From Gammaproteobacteria bacterium (GTDB lineage: Bacteria; Pseudomonadota; Gammaproteobacteria; Acidiferrobacterales; Sulfurifustaceae): a DNA stretch of 58,487 nt. This document shows, piece by piece, positions 36,683 to 44,596 of the stretch (position 1 is the stretch's first letter; every line of letters begins with the position of its first letter). The stretch is from assembly GCA_016199745.1 (NCBI GenBank), contig JACQFZ010000043.1:1-58487 (forward strand), written 5' to 3'. The position numbers and the translations under genes are program-made. The notes under the pieces were generated by a model that saw nothing but the letters and a program-made list of their open reading frames with translations, was not told where the DNA came from and ran no database searches.

Positions 36683-37024
36683 TTATATTCGTATATTGTT
36701 CGTTATAACGAACTCTCTGTCAAGAATAGATGGTACTGCCCCTTGGCTCACATTGGCGCCTACTACCTTTATGAGGGGTCGATTAACTTTGCCCCAACGA
36801 ATTTGCCGGTCGGTCGAGGGTTCGCGGACGATAAATTTATCGTTAGCGGAGCGGCCGCTGTGTACGACTAACGGGCCGTCGGCGGCAACAACACCTTCGT
36901 GGCGACGAAGCGCGTGCTCGTAAAGCACGGGGACGGAAAGGTTCCAATGCACTTCGCCTAGCTCGGTAAGTCCGTGAGCGGCGAGCCCGTGTCGATCTGG
37001 CTCACCTGAATATTGCTCTTCCAT
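36683..37024 (-). pseudogene. pckA: Truncated N-terminus of ATP-type phosphoenolpyruvate carboxykinase
   Basis: The 113-codon frame starts with a good site (GAGGACAGCGTA-ATG). It reads VHWNLSVPVLYEHALRR, then GVVAADGPLVVHSGRS, ANDKFIVREPST and WGKVNRPL, the N-terminal region of PckA. Intact PckA is about 530 residues. Similarity stops near residue 87, and the frame then runs into the hipB operator. Within the match, about four residues before GRS appear deleted compared with the usual TGxHTGRS. Gluconeogenic function is lost here. The 3' part was probably removed when the hipBA segment arrived. Confidence 0.8.
36698..36713. promoter_or_regulatory. HipB operator 2
   Basis: GTTCGT-TATA-ACGAAC has the same half-sites as operator 1. 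The AT-rich stretch between the two operators (TATATTCGTATAT region) probably contains the hipBA promoter -10, so binding would occlude polymerase. Confidence 0.75.
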
Positions 37025-37151
37025 TACGCTGTCCTCGAAAAATTGGAATTGGCTTAGAAAGTTTTCGCATTAAATGGAGACGACGTTCGCGCCGACGGCG
37101 CATCCGCTTCTGCTGTGAAATGTCGTGGCGAGGAGCTCGCTCTTGGGATTA

Positions 37152-37829
37152 CTATTCCCCCATGTACGCCCAACGTACCTGGGGATTGGTCAACAACGCC
37201 GCCGCCGAGTCCGTCAACACAATGCTGCCGCTATCCATGACATAACCGCGATCACTCACTTGAAGCGCGAGCTTCGCGCTCTGCGCCACCAGCAATACCG
37301 TCACTCCGTCACGTGCGATCTGGGTGATGACATTGAAGATCTTCCGCACCATGATCGGTGCGAGACCCATGGTCGGTTCATCGAGCAGCAACATTTTTGG
37401 TCGACTCATGAGCGCGCGACCGATGGCGACCATCTGTTGCTCGCCGCCGGACAGCGTGCCAGCCGATTGCTTGTAACGTTCTTTCAACAACGGAAAGCGT
37501 GCGTATACGCGTTCGATGTCGGACTTAACCGACGCCTTGTCATTGCGGGCATACGCACCGACGGCAAGGTTCTCGGCGACAGTCAATTGGCCAAAGATGC
37601 CGCGCCCCTGCGGCACGAATGCCATACCGCCGCGCGCCAGCTTGTAAGCCGGAACGCCTTTGATATCGGCACCGTCATAAACAATGTGACCCTGCTTGAG
37701 CGGCACGAGGGCGCAGATCGCTTTGAGAATGGTGCTCTTACCAACGCCGTTGCTGCCGACCAACGCGATCTCCTCCGCTGCGTCGATGTTCGCGCCCGCC
37801 AGATACGCGTCCAGCACCCGTGGATCGCG
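37152..37829 (-). pseudogene. livF: livG-livF deletion chimera (branched-chain amino-acid ABC ATPase)
   Basis: From Walker A (ALVGSNGVGKST) to the end the frame is LivF-like: FVPQGRGIFGQLTVAENL, LSGGEQQMVAIGRAL and LLLDEPTMGLAPIM are complete. The front is not. It starts with RDPRVLDAYLAG, which looks like the C-terminal tail of LivG, joined directly to the residues before Walker A. The first 25 or so residues of LivF, including the aromatic A-loop, are missing. There is no ATG before the Q-loop region. It reads out of frame from the truncated betC upstream. No permease or binding-protein partner is in the window. Probably non-functional. Confidence 0.75.
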
Positions 37830-38353
37830 CTGCACTGCTGCGCAGCGAACACCACTTCTTCGTCAAAATCGAGTTGATTAGTGCGCAAGCATGGGCCAGC
37901 GTCGACGACCGAACTCATGTTGTGATACCAGCTCGGTCGTACCTTCGGATGATCCCAATCCGGCGTCCAGCCGAAATCCGCCGGATAGATATCGGTGGTA
38001 AGACGCTCTTCAAAACCATGCAATTGGTCAGCGCCACAAAAATGCATCTTGCCGGACAAGATGGTGCGATAGCCGGCATGGCGCAAATAGTGACCGAAGG
38101 TCAGCGCCTCAGACGGTAGTTCTGCCGCATTGTCGTAACCGCCGGTTCTCGATGGTAGCTTGCCGGTCATGAACACGTAACGCGCCGGCGTACATAACGG
38201 GCTGTTACTGTAGGCGTCGTCGAACACAACTCCCTGGGCGGCGAGAGCATCGATGTGAGGCGTTTTGCTGACCGAGTTACCGTAGATACGCAATGCGTTG
38301 GTGGTTAACTGATCTGCCATCAACAACAGAATATTAGGCTGAGATCGATTCAT
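37830..38353 (-). pseudogene. betC: Truncated choline-sulfatase (betC) fused to livG/livF debris
   Basis: The ATG and about 174 codons are intact: MNRSQPNILLLMADQL, then the sulfatase block SNSPLCTPARYVFMTGKLPS with the Cys that becomes formylglycine, then SGKMHFCGADQLHGFEERLT and LDFDEEVVFAA. At about 37,830 the match stops and the sequence becomes the end of livG in another frame. The frame stays open to 37,583 as nonsense. Full-length BetC is about 500 residues, so two thirds are gone. A deletion between betC and a liv operon explains the junction. Confidence 0.8.
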
Positions 38354-38466
38354 GAATCTCCGTGGTAAAAAAATAACGTATAAAGTAGCGTCGTATTAAA
38401 GATAGCCTATCTGCTATTTTTGACGTGTGAAGATGCGAATTCCTCATTTGTCCATTAAGACTGCTA

Positions 38467-38520
38467 ATGGCTACACGTTCGCAACTGCCGCCGCTGCAAT
38501 CACTGGTGTTCTTCGAGTGA
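38467..38520 (+). pseudogene. 5' remnant of the LysR regulator divergent from betC
   Basis: Seventeen codons from ATG read MATRSQLPPLQSLVFFE and then hit TGA. This is the usual opening of LysR-family regulators before the first helix. It diverges from betC across 113 bp, the arrangement known for choline-sulfate-utilisation regulators. The following sequence (SLSKF in frame) does not continue the HTH. From 38,521 to 38,729 I see no gene. Confidence 0.5.
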
Positions 38521-38729
38521 GCCAGTCTTTCTAAATTTGTTCCGCGATTGGGTTTCCGACAAGTGCCGAGCATCGATAGCACAAAGCCTACGCCACGCTC
38601 GCTGGTATGCCGCCGGTGACAAGACTCTACGCCGCGTTGTTACCCTGCGTGGTCGGCATCCTGTGGGGTTGGTCACCAGGGCTTCGTCTTCGTGATACGG
38701 CGATGTACGTAAAAAGTCGGGCTAGCAAG

Positions 38730-39533
38730 CTAAAGCTGCCATTCCTGCCCGCTGCGATAGACAAGTACATTTACACCAGCATCGGTTAATCGGCTTTGCA
38801 CGCACCAATGGCGAGGATCGGCGAGTGCATTCGCCTCGTGGCATTGCCATCGTGGTGAAACCGGTTCCTGCCAATCCGTTAGGAAAATGTTTTGCGCGAA
38901 GGCGGCGAAGCTCCCTTCGCCACAGGCTTTATACAGCGCTTCTTTCAACGACCAGATGAGTGTCCGCGCCTGTTGGTTGTCGCATTGTCTCGTCGTCATC
39001 ACCGCTGCCACTTCAGTCGCGAGCACCAACTCGGAAAGGCTTTGCGCCCGCACCGCGGCGCATAACTCCGTATCTATTCCGAGCGGAACATTGCCAATGG
39101 CGGCAACCGCGTAACGTCGGCAATGACTGATCGAGAGGTAGGTTTGGTCGTCAATAAAAGGGCGGCCATTTTGCTGACGGCGGATTGTCGTCGCCGAAAG
39201 TGCTGATGATCCACCCCGGAAATGACGGAGTGCGTATTTGGCTGCCAACCGTCCGGCCAACCATTCGAGCCGGCGCTTTTGAATCGGGAAGCGCTCGAAC
39301 TGGTGTATCTCATCCACCGTCAGCGATTCGATTAACAACGGTGGGAGTCGTTCGTCGATAAACCAGTCGCGGCGAAATTTCTCCAGATCGATCGTCGCGC
39401 AAACTATCGACGCCGACGGCTCCGACCACTCTGTTATGGCGATCTCCGGGAGCAACACGGAAGTCACTGCGGTTGCCGATGAACCGGGAGAGAAGAGGCT
39501 TCTGTTATCACAAGTTATGTCGGACTGGCACAT
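38730..39533 (-). CDS. pigL: Sfp-type 4'-phosphopantetheinyl transferase (PigL)
   Basis: This 267-residue protein has the PPTase motifs GRPFIDDQTYLSISHC (P1/P2), PLGIDTE with Mg-binding Asp and Glu, and WSLKEALYKACGEGSF (the WxxKEAxxKA signature). It moves phosphopantetheine from CoA to a conserved Ser of carrier proteins. It is the last gene of the prodiginine operon, 3 bp after the pigE TAA (TAAGAGATG), as PigL in known clusters has this activity. It could also prime the ACPs and PCPs of the PKS/NRPS operon, which has no PPTase of its own here (inferred). Confidence 0.92.
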   Translation of the reverse strand: MCQSDITCDNRSLFSPGSSATAVTSVLLPEIAITEWSEPSASIVCATIDLEKFRRDWFIDERLPPLLIESLTVDEIHQFERFPIQKRRLEWLAGRLAAKYALRHFRGGSSALSATTIRRQQNGRPFIDDQTYLSISHCRRYAVAAIGNVPLGIDTELCAAVRAQSLSELVLATEVAAVMTTRQCDNQQARTLIWSLKEALYKACGEGSFAAFAQNIFLTDWQEPVSPRWQCHEANALADPRHWCVQSRLTDAGVNVLVYRSGQEWQL

Positions 39534-39536
39534 CTC

Positions 39537-42047
39537 TTAATTTAAAAAGCTGGACATGTCTTCACAAACGGCGGCAAACGCCTTAACAAAACGATCGATC
39601 TCGCGCTGCTCGATGACCAATGGCGGCTGAATCCGAATCACCGTCGAACTGTTCGCCGTTACAAACGTAAGAATATTGTGATCGTTGCCAAGCTTGGTGA
39701 CGAAGCGCAAACAGAACATTTCGCTAAACGTTTCTTCCATTTTGTCGATTGCCGAATTCAGGTGCTGCTTGACCTCATCCGGAAAAAATTGATAGGTCAG
39801 ATGCCAATTACCGGAAAAGCGCGTGCCCAACTCGTTGGCGCAAGCCCGGATTGCGCCTTTGAAGTTATTGTCGAACTGAATTCCCAGCATCAGGCCCTTG
39901 CCACGAATCTCGGTAATGAACGGATAGTTCGCGGTCGCGCGCTCAAGCTCCGATTTGAAATAGTCGCCGAGACGCTCCGCCCGCTCCGGCAATCGCTGCT
40001 CCAACACGCCGTCAATCGCCGCCAACCCGGCGACAGCGGCGATATTGCCGCCGCCGAAGGTGGAGGTATGAAGCGCGAATCGATCCGCCGTCCCATACGC
40101 GGCGTCCCATACCGACGCGGTGCTAAGCGTGGCGCCGATAGGAATGACACCGCCGGAAAGCGATTTTGCCAGCACCAAGATATCCGGCTCGAGTCCGTCC
40201 CATTCGCTGGCGAACATCCGGCCGGTGCGACCCAAACCGGTTTGAATTTCGTCGACGATGAACAAAGTTCCGGTGCGACGACACACTTCCTGAGCACCGG
40301 CGAGATAACCCGCCGCCGGCACGCGCACACCGCCCTCTCCTTGAATCGGCTCGACGATAAACGCCGCAACATCCATCGATGCCAGCTCGCGCGTGAGCGC
40401 ATCGAGGTCGCCGAACGGTGTCGACGTGCAACCCGCTACCAACGGTTTGAAATGCTTTTGGTGCTTTTCCCGGCCGGTAACAGAAAGAGCCCCCAAGGTT
40501 TTGCCGTGATAGCTGTTCTGCGCATACACAAAACGCGGACGTCCGGTGGCGGCCCTGGCGGTTTTCAGTGCGGCCTCCACCGCTTCCGTTCCGGAGTTGC
40601 TAAAAAATACCCGCTGCAGATTTCCCGGCGCTATTTCACAGAGCCGCTCGGCGAGCCTGGAGGTTTCTTGCGGTAACGAAACGTATTGGACGAAATTCGG
40701 CTTCATCTGACCGAGGTAGTCCTGAATAGCTTGGGTGACACACTGGGGATTGTGACCCAAGTTCAAGCAACCGTAGCCGGAAACCATATCGAGAAACGGA
40801 TTGCCGTCGGTGTCGGTCAGCGTGCATTTCTCGGCGCGATCGAACACCCGGTCGCAATGCTGCATGCCGAGAAAATCTGCCATTACCGGATTGATGTGAT
40901 GGCGATACCGCTGCGCTGTCTGCGCGCGCCGATTCGGATTTTGTTTGTCGCCGCGATCGGGCTTAGCGGTGTGATGAAAACCGCGGAAACTTTTTATCAG
41001 TTCCTTATCGATGCGCTGACCGTACGACGCCAGCGGAAATGCCTCGAAGCCATGAGACTGTGCGAGCTTGCCGATTTCGAGCACCTTCTCCGGTGCCAAG
41101 GTGCGGCCTATCGAAAAACATTCGGCACGTTCCTCCAGCGCCAATACCATCGTCTCGGCCAGACACCCATTGATCTGCTGTTTAATACCCATGTTTAAAA
41201 ATTCACCGCCCATTCGGACCTTGGGCGATGCACTGACACAACCCCCATCTATTACCAGCACATCGCTGCGCGAATAAGGCATCGACGGTACATCGCGCGG
41301 CAAGGCGATATCGATGACGATCGCGCCCGGCAACAATCGCGCGGGATCGATCACGCCGCCGGCAGAAGTCGCGGCGACCAACAAACGGTTCGCGGCGATA
41401 CAATCCTCGACACGCTCAGTCAGCGTTACTTGATCACGCCACTTGGCGGGAAGATGTTCCAATAACGATTCTCGTTTGGCGCCGCTTCCTTTGTGCACCA
41501 GCTCTACCTGACATTCCATTGCCAGCAACAACTTCGCCATTACCAAGCCGATGGAACCGGGATAGCCGACGATCCCTATACGCGTCTCCTTCGGCACCAA
41601 CATCAGCCAATCCAACACCTGACATAACGCGCTATAGCCCGCATACGCCGTTAGTGAATTGCCGCTAGTCACCGGCAGCGATGCGTCGCGGGAGGTATCG
41701 AGTCCGCGGTTACCGATGATGGAGGTGAATCCTCCGAGTCCGACCAACTGTGCGCCCCGATCTCGCAACGAGTCGATGCCCGCCAAAATCCTGGCTTGCA
41801 CCTGGTGCACCGACGCCAGCATTTCTTCAGCAGTAAGGGGCATGTAGCTCACCATACCCTCGCAGACAGCCGAGCTGGCCGAGCGAATTTGACCAAAATC
41901 GACGAACGGAACGAGATTTCGCTGATGCCAAACATCTCGCTGATATCCGCTTTGGAGATCGCTCGCGGTTCGCTCCAGCAGGTCGAGCATCTTCACATAC
42001 CGCTTCAGGTCGACCGATGTAGGATGCGCAATAAATCCGAATTTCAT
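39537..42047 (-). CDS. pigE: PigE: thioester reductase-aminotransferase fusion
   Basis: 836 residues in two parts. Residues 1-350 resemble acyl-ACP reductases: MKFGFIAHPTS, LGGFTSIIGNRGLDTSRD, SGNSLTAYAGY, a Rossmann site IGIVGYPGSIGLV and VLVIDGGCV. Residues about 370-836 are a class III aminotransferase with SGTEAVEAALKTARAATGR, FIVDEIQTGLGRTG and PLP Lys in LAKSLSGG (near 625). PigE transaminates the PigD product 3-acetyloctanal, which then cyclises to dihydro-MAP. The N-terminal domain is suited to reducing an acyl thioester to the enal or aldehyde that PigD uses. The length matches Serratia PigE (about 850). It precedes pigL by 3 bp. Confidence 0.92.
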   Translation of the reverse strand: MKFGFIAHPTSVDLKRYVKMLDLLERTASDLQSGYQRDVWHQRNLVPFVDFGQIRSASSAVCEGMVSYMPLTAEEMLASVHQVQARILAGIDSLRDRGAQLVGLGGFTSIIGNRGLDTSRDASLPVTSGNSLTAYAGYSALCQVLDWLMLVPKETRIGIVGYPGSIGLVMAKLLLAMECQVELVHKGSGAKRESLLEHLPAKWRDQVTLTERVEDCIAANRLLVAATSAGGVIDPARLLPGAIVIDIALPRDVPSMPYSRSDVLVIDGGCVSASPKVRMGGEFLNMGIKQQINGCLAETMVLALEERAECFSIGRTLAPEKVLEIGKLAQSHGFEAFPLASYGQRIDKELIKSFRGFHHTAKPDRGDKQNPNRRAQTAQRYRHHINPVMADFLGMQHCDRVFDRAEKCTLTDTDGNPFLDMVSGYGCLNLGHNPQCVTQAIQDYLGQMKPNFVQYVSLPQETSRLAERLCEIAPGNLQRVFFSNSGTEAVEAALKTARAATGRPRFVYAQNSYHGKTLGALSVTGREKHQKHFKPLVAGCTSTPFGDLDALTRELASMDVAAFIVEPIQGEGGVRVPAAGYLAGAQEVCRRTGTLFIVDEIQTGLGRTGRMFASEWDGLEPDILVLAKSLSGGVIPIGATLSTASVWDAAYGTADRFALHTSTFGGGNIAAVAGLAAIDGVLEQRLPERAERLGDYFKSELERATANYPFITEIRGKGLMLGIQFDNNFKGAIRACANELGTRFSGNWHLTYQFFPDEVKQHLNSAIDKMEETFSEMFCLRFVTKLGNDHNILTFVTANSSTVIRIQPPLVIEQREIDRFVKAFAAVCEDMSSFLN

Positions 42048-42093
42048 GATTTTCTCTGGTATTAGTTACAAGTAACTTCTGATTTACCCAAGC

Positions 42094-42115
42094 ATCCCCG
42101 CGAAGGCGGGAATGA
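42094..42115. repeat. Dispersed TCCCCGC/GCGGGAATGAC palindromic repeat, single unit
   Basis: ATCCCCGC-GAAG-GCGGGAATGAC in the 94-bp gap between pigD and pigE matches the half-units at 56,155-56,275 between pigI and pigH. It is a REP-like dispersed repeat that can form a GC hairpin and may modulate the transcript between the two genes. Confidence 0.6.
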
Positions 42116-42141
42116 CAAACAGGCAATTAATCAGAACTCCC

Positions 42142-44592
42142 TTAAGCTGTTTCCGCTTCGATCGACGATATGTCGTCGCTCACTGTCAACGCGTCGCGTT
42201 GCCATCCGGTCGCGGTCGCCAGGCTAAGACCGTCACCCTCGCTGTTATGCGACACGACTACGGAAAACAGATTAATGCAACCCCGCTTGAGCAATGCGGC
42301 CGTCAATATTTCCGAATCGAACGTGTTCAAGGTGCGGCAATTTACTTTCAGACCGGCAACCTCCCCCTCCCAATCATCCGAAAAAATGTTGACGAGTCGC
42401 ATCTGTCGCGACGTCTGTTTAAACAGAATGCGTTCTTGATAGGTATTGATAATGGAATGGCCGCCGTTGAGGAAATAAAAAATGGTGATGTTCTTGTTCA
42501 TCCGTTCCGGGTAATACAGCGCATTCTCCACGAAACAGGGCAGCACGTCCGGTACCAGTCCTTTGGCACCATCACCGACAAAAGCGAGGACATCGACCGG
42601 ACTGGTGTACGCCACACTTAACGTGGCTTGCAACGCATCGCCCATCAATGCCCGTCCATACCAGCCGGAAAATCCGTGCCGGGTTCTGGCGATATTTCTA
42701 ACAGCGGAGCTGCCACAACGGCCGACGTCATACATGCCCGTGTAATCGTAGTTGCGCTCGACGATCAACTTTTCTATCAACCCATTCAGGCGATGAAAGA
42801 AATAGTTCGGGCTCATCGGTATTTTCGGTAGCCGGCTCACCACATCCGATGGCGCGTCCGGTACGGCGTCCATGATCCGATAACGCCTATCTCTCAATGC
42901 CGGCGATACGTCGAGATGCGCATCGACGTATTCCAAGAACGCGCGATAGCTCATCACCAACGGATAATCCGCGAACGGCGCGATATGATCCGCATTGCTA
43001 GTCAGCTGCACAATATTCAGCTTGCGCGCAAGGCGCCCTTCGGAAAATGGTGTCGCAATTTGCGAAAGCTTGCTCTTGAGAAAGAACAAACATTGATCCG
43101 CGGTCGGATTGATTTTTTCGCGGGTATGAAGATAACTGTAAACGCGCGGACTATATCCGTATGCCGCCAATGTGCCGAGATAATTTCGGTTACGCTTCCC
43201 GTCAACGAACTTGGGAATCGAACCGGGGTGGATCAGCGAGTCGACCAGCGCGATCCCGGCACGATCGGCGATAGATAAACTAAGTTTCAGTTCCTCATCA
43301 TTTATCGCACCGCACTGCCAAAGCAGCCGAGGAGGACCGTCGTTGATGATCCGCATCACCTCGTCGAGCACCGCCGACGTCGATCCTATCGCCGGGGGTA
43401 GACTAGTCGGTCGCGGACGACTACCCGGAAACGCCAAGTCGATATGACCGCTGGCATCCAGCACCGCTTGCGTAGCCAGGATCACAACCGGACCTTCATT
43501 GGCGTCGTAAAGCTCGGCCGCCTTCTGTAAGTCCTGCACCAGCCGATCGACGCTATCCAAGTAAACATGGGGGATGCGCCGAGCGCGCAGCACTTCGCGC
43601 GTATCCTCATCGCGCGACACGGTGCCTTGAAACGCAAACCACTGTTCGGCGCGGTTCTCGGCACAAACGATGAATCCCTTCGCACGCGCCTCGCGCAAGT
43701 TAGCCATCGTCCCTTTGAATTCATCGATCATGCCGCTAGTAACGATGATCACGAACGGTTTGCGGTACAACTGCCAGTTCGCCATCGCACCACAGGCCAA
43801 GCTGTGCTCACTGGGTCCGCGCAACATCAGTACACCACGCCGGCCGGCTTCCACTTCGAAATAGTTAATCAGGTTGGAAACGAGCGAACCGGTGTAATAA
43901 AAACCCAACCAATCCGCACCCGCTCGTTGCGACATGAATTCGATGAGCTTCGCCCCCAACGTATTGTTGGACACGGCCTTCGCCTGTGGCTTTACCAGGC
44001 GATTGGTATAGCTCAGTTCGAAAAAATCCATCCACAAGCACAACAACTCCGCCTGCAATAGCGATCGATCGTCCGGCAACACACAGTGGATGTACTCCAT
44101 CGGTTGAAAATGAAGCTGCGTCTTTCGTTGTCGGGTAAATACAGCCGAGGCGAACTGCCGATAGAACAGAATCGACGACTGGCGCAAACGATCATAGAAA
44201 GCCGTCAGTTGTCGATCGATCTTCAACGAATCGATATCCGCCGCCAATGGATCGGCATAATCTACGCAAACTAAGCCGACCCGAAGCGGTTTGCCTAATT
44301 CGGCCGCAGACATATCAACGATTTTATTTACTGCGTGGTCGAGCGATTCGGCCTGAATCAACGCGATCGAAATGGGTTCCTCACTGATCCGCAAAAAGCG
44401 CAGCGCTTTCTCTCTGGCCTCACGATACACCGGCGACATTTCGGGCGGTGACAGCAAATAGTCGATGTCGGCGTGGATCGTCAGGCCCAGATGGGCCTGG
44501 TCGCACAGATCTTTCAACATTCCCACGAGCGCTTCAAAAAAGTAACGGCTACGCGTTACGGCGACGATGGCAATTGTCGTATCCATGGTCAT
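42142..44592 (-). CDS. pigD: PigD: ThDP-dependent acyl-transfer enzyme of the alkylpyrrole branch
   Basis: I choose ATG 44,592, 4 bp after the pigC TAA (44,586 is a second choice); a longer frame runs into pigC. The 816-residue protein has the layout of SEPHCHK-type ThDP enzymes. The Pyr-type domain (about 200-390) includes GVLMLRGPSEHSLACGAMAN, a middle domain follows, and the C-terminal PP domain has VLAFVGDGAKGLVPDVLP and FFLNGGH-like FYFLNGGHSIIN. In prodigiosin synthesis PigD adds an acetyl unit from pyruvate to 2-octenal to give 3-acetyloctanal. Its place between pigC and pigE supports this. Confidence 0.92.
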   Translation of the reverse strand: MTMDTTIAIVAVTRSRYFFEALVGMLKDLCDQAHLGLTIHADIDYLLSPPEMSPVYREAREKALRFLRISEEPISIALIQAESLDHAVNKIVDMSAAELGKPLRVGLVCVDYADPLAADIDSLKIDRQLTAFYDRLRQSSILFYRQFASAVFTRQRKTQLHFQPMEYIHCVLPDDRSLLQAELLCLWMDFFELSYTNRLVKPQAKAVSNNTLGAKLIEFMSQRAGADWLGFYYTGSLVSNLINYFEVEAGRRGVLMLRGPSEHSLACGAMANWQLYRKPFVIIVTSGMIDEFKGTMANLREARAKGFIVCAENRAEQWFAFQGTVSRDEDTREVLRARRIPHVYLDSVDRLVQDLQKAAELYDANEGPVVILATQAVLDASGHIDLAFPGSRPRPTSLPPAIGSTSAVLDEVMRIINDGPPRLLWQCGAINDEELKLSLSIADRAGIALVDSLIHPGSIPKFVDGKRNRNYLGTLAAYGYSPRVYSYLHTREKINPTADQCLFFLKSKLSQIATPFSEGRLARKLNIVQLTSNADHIAPFADYPLVMSYRAFLEYVDAHLDVSPALRDRRYRIMDAVPDAPSDVVSRLPKIPMSPNYFFHRLNGLIEKLIVERNYDYTGMYDVGRCGSSAVRNIARTRHGFSGWYGRALMGDALQATLSVAYTSPVDVLAFVGDGAKGLVPDVLPCFVENALYYPERMNKNITIFYFLNGGHSIINTYQERILFKQTSRQMRLVNIFSDDWEGEVAGLKVNCRTLNTFDSEILTAALLKRGCINLFSVVVSHNSEGDGLSLATATGWQRDALTVSDDISSIEAETA

Positions 44593-44596
44593 GTCG

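Noticed and set aside
37152-37829. Functional LivF
   Set aside because: The A-loop and first strands are missing, no start codon precedes Walker A, and no permease or LivG is present.
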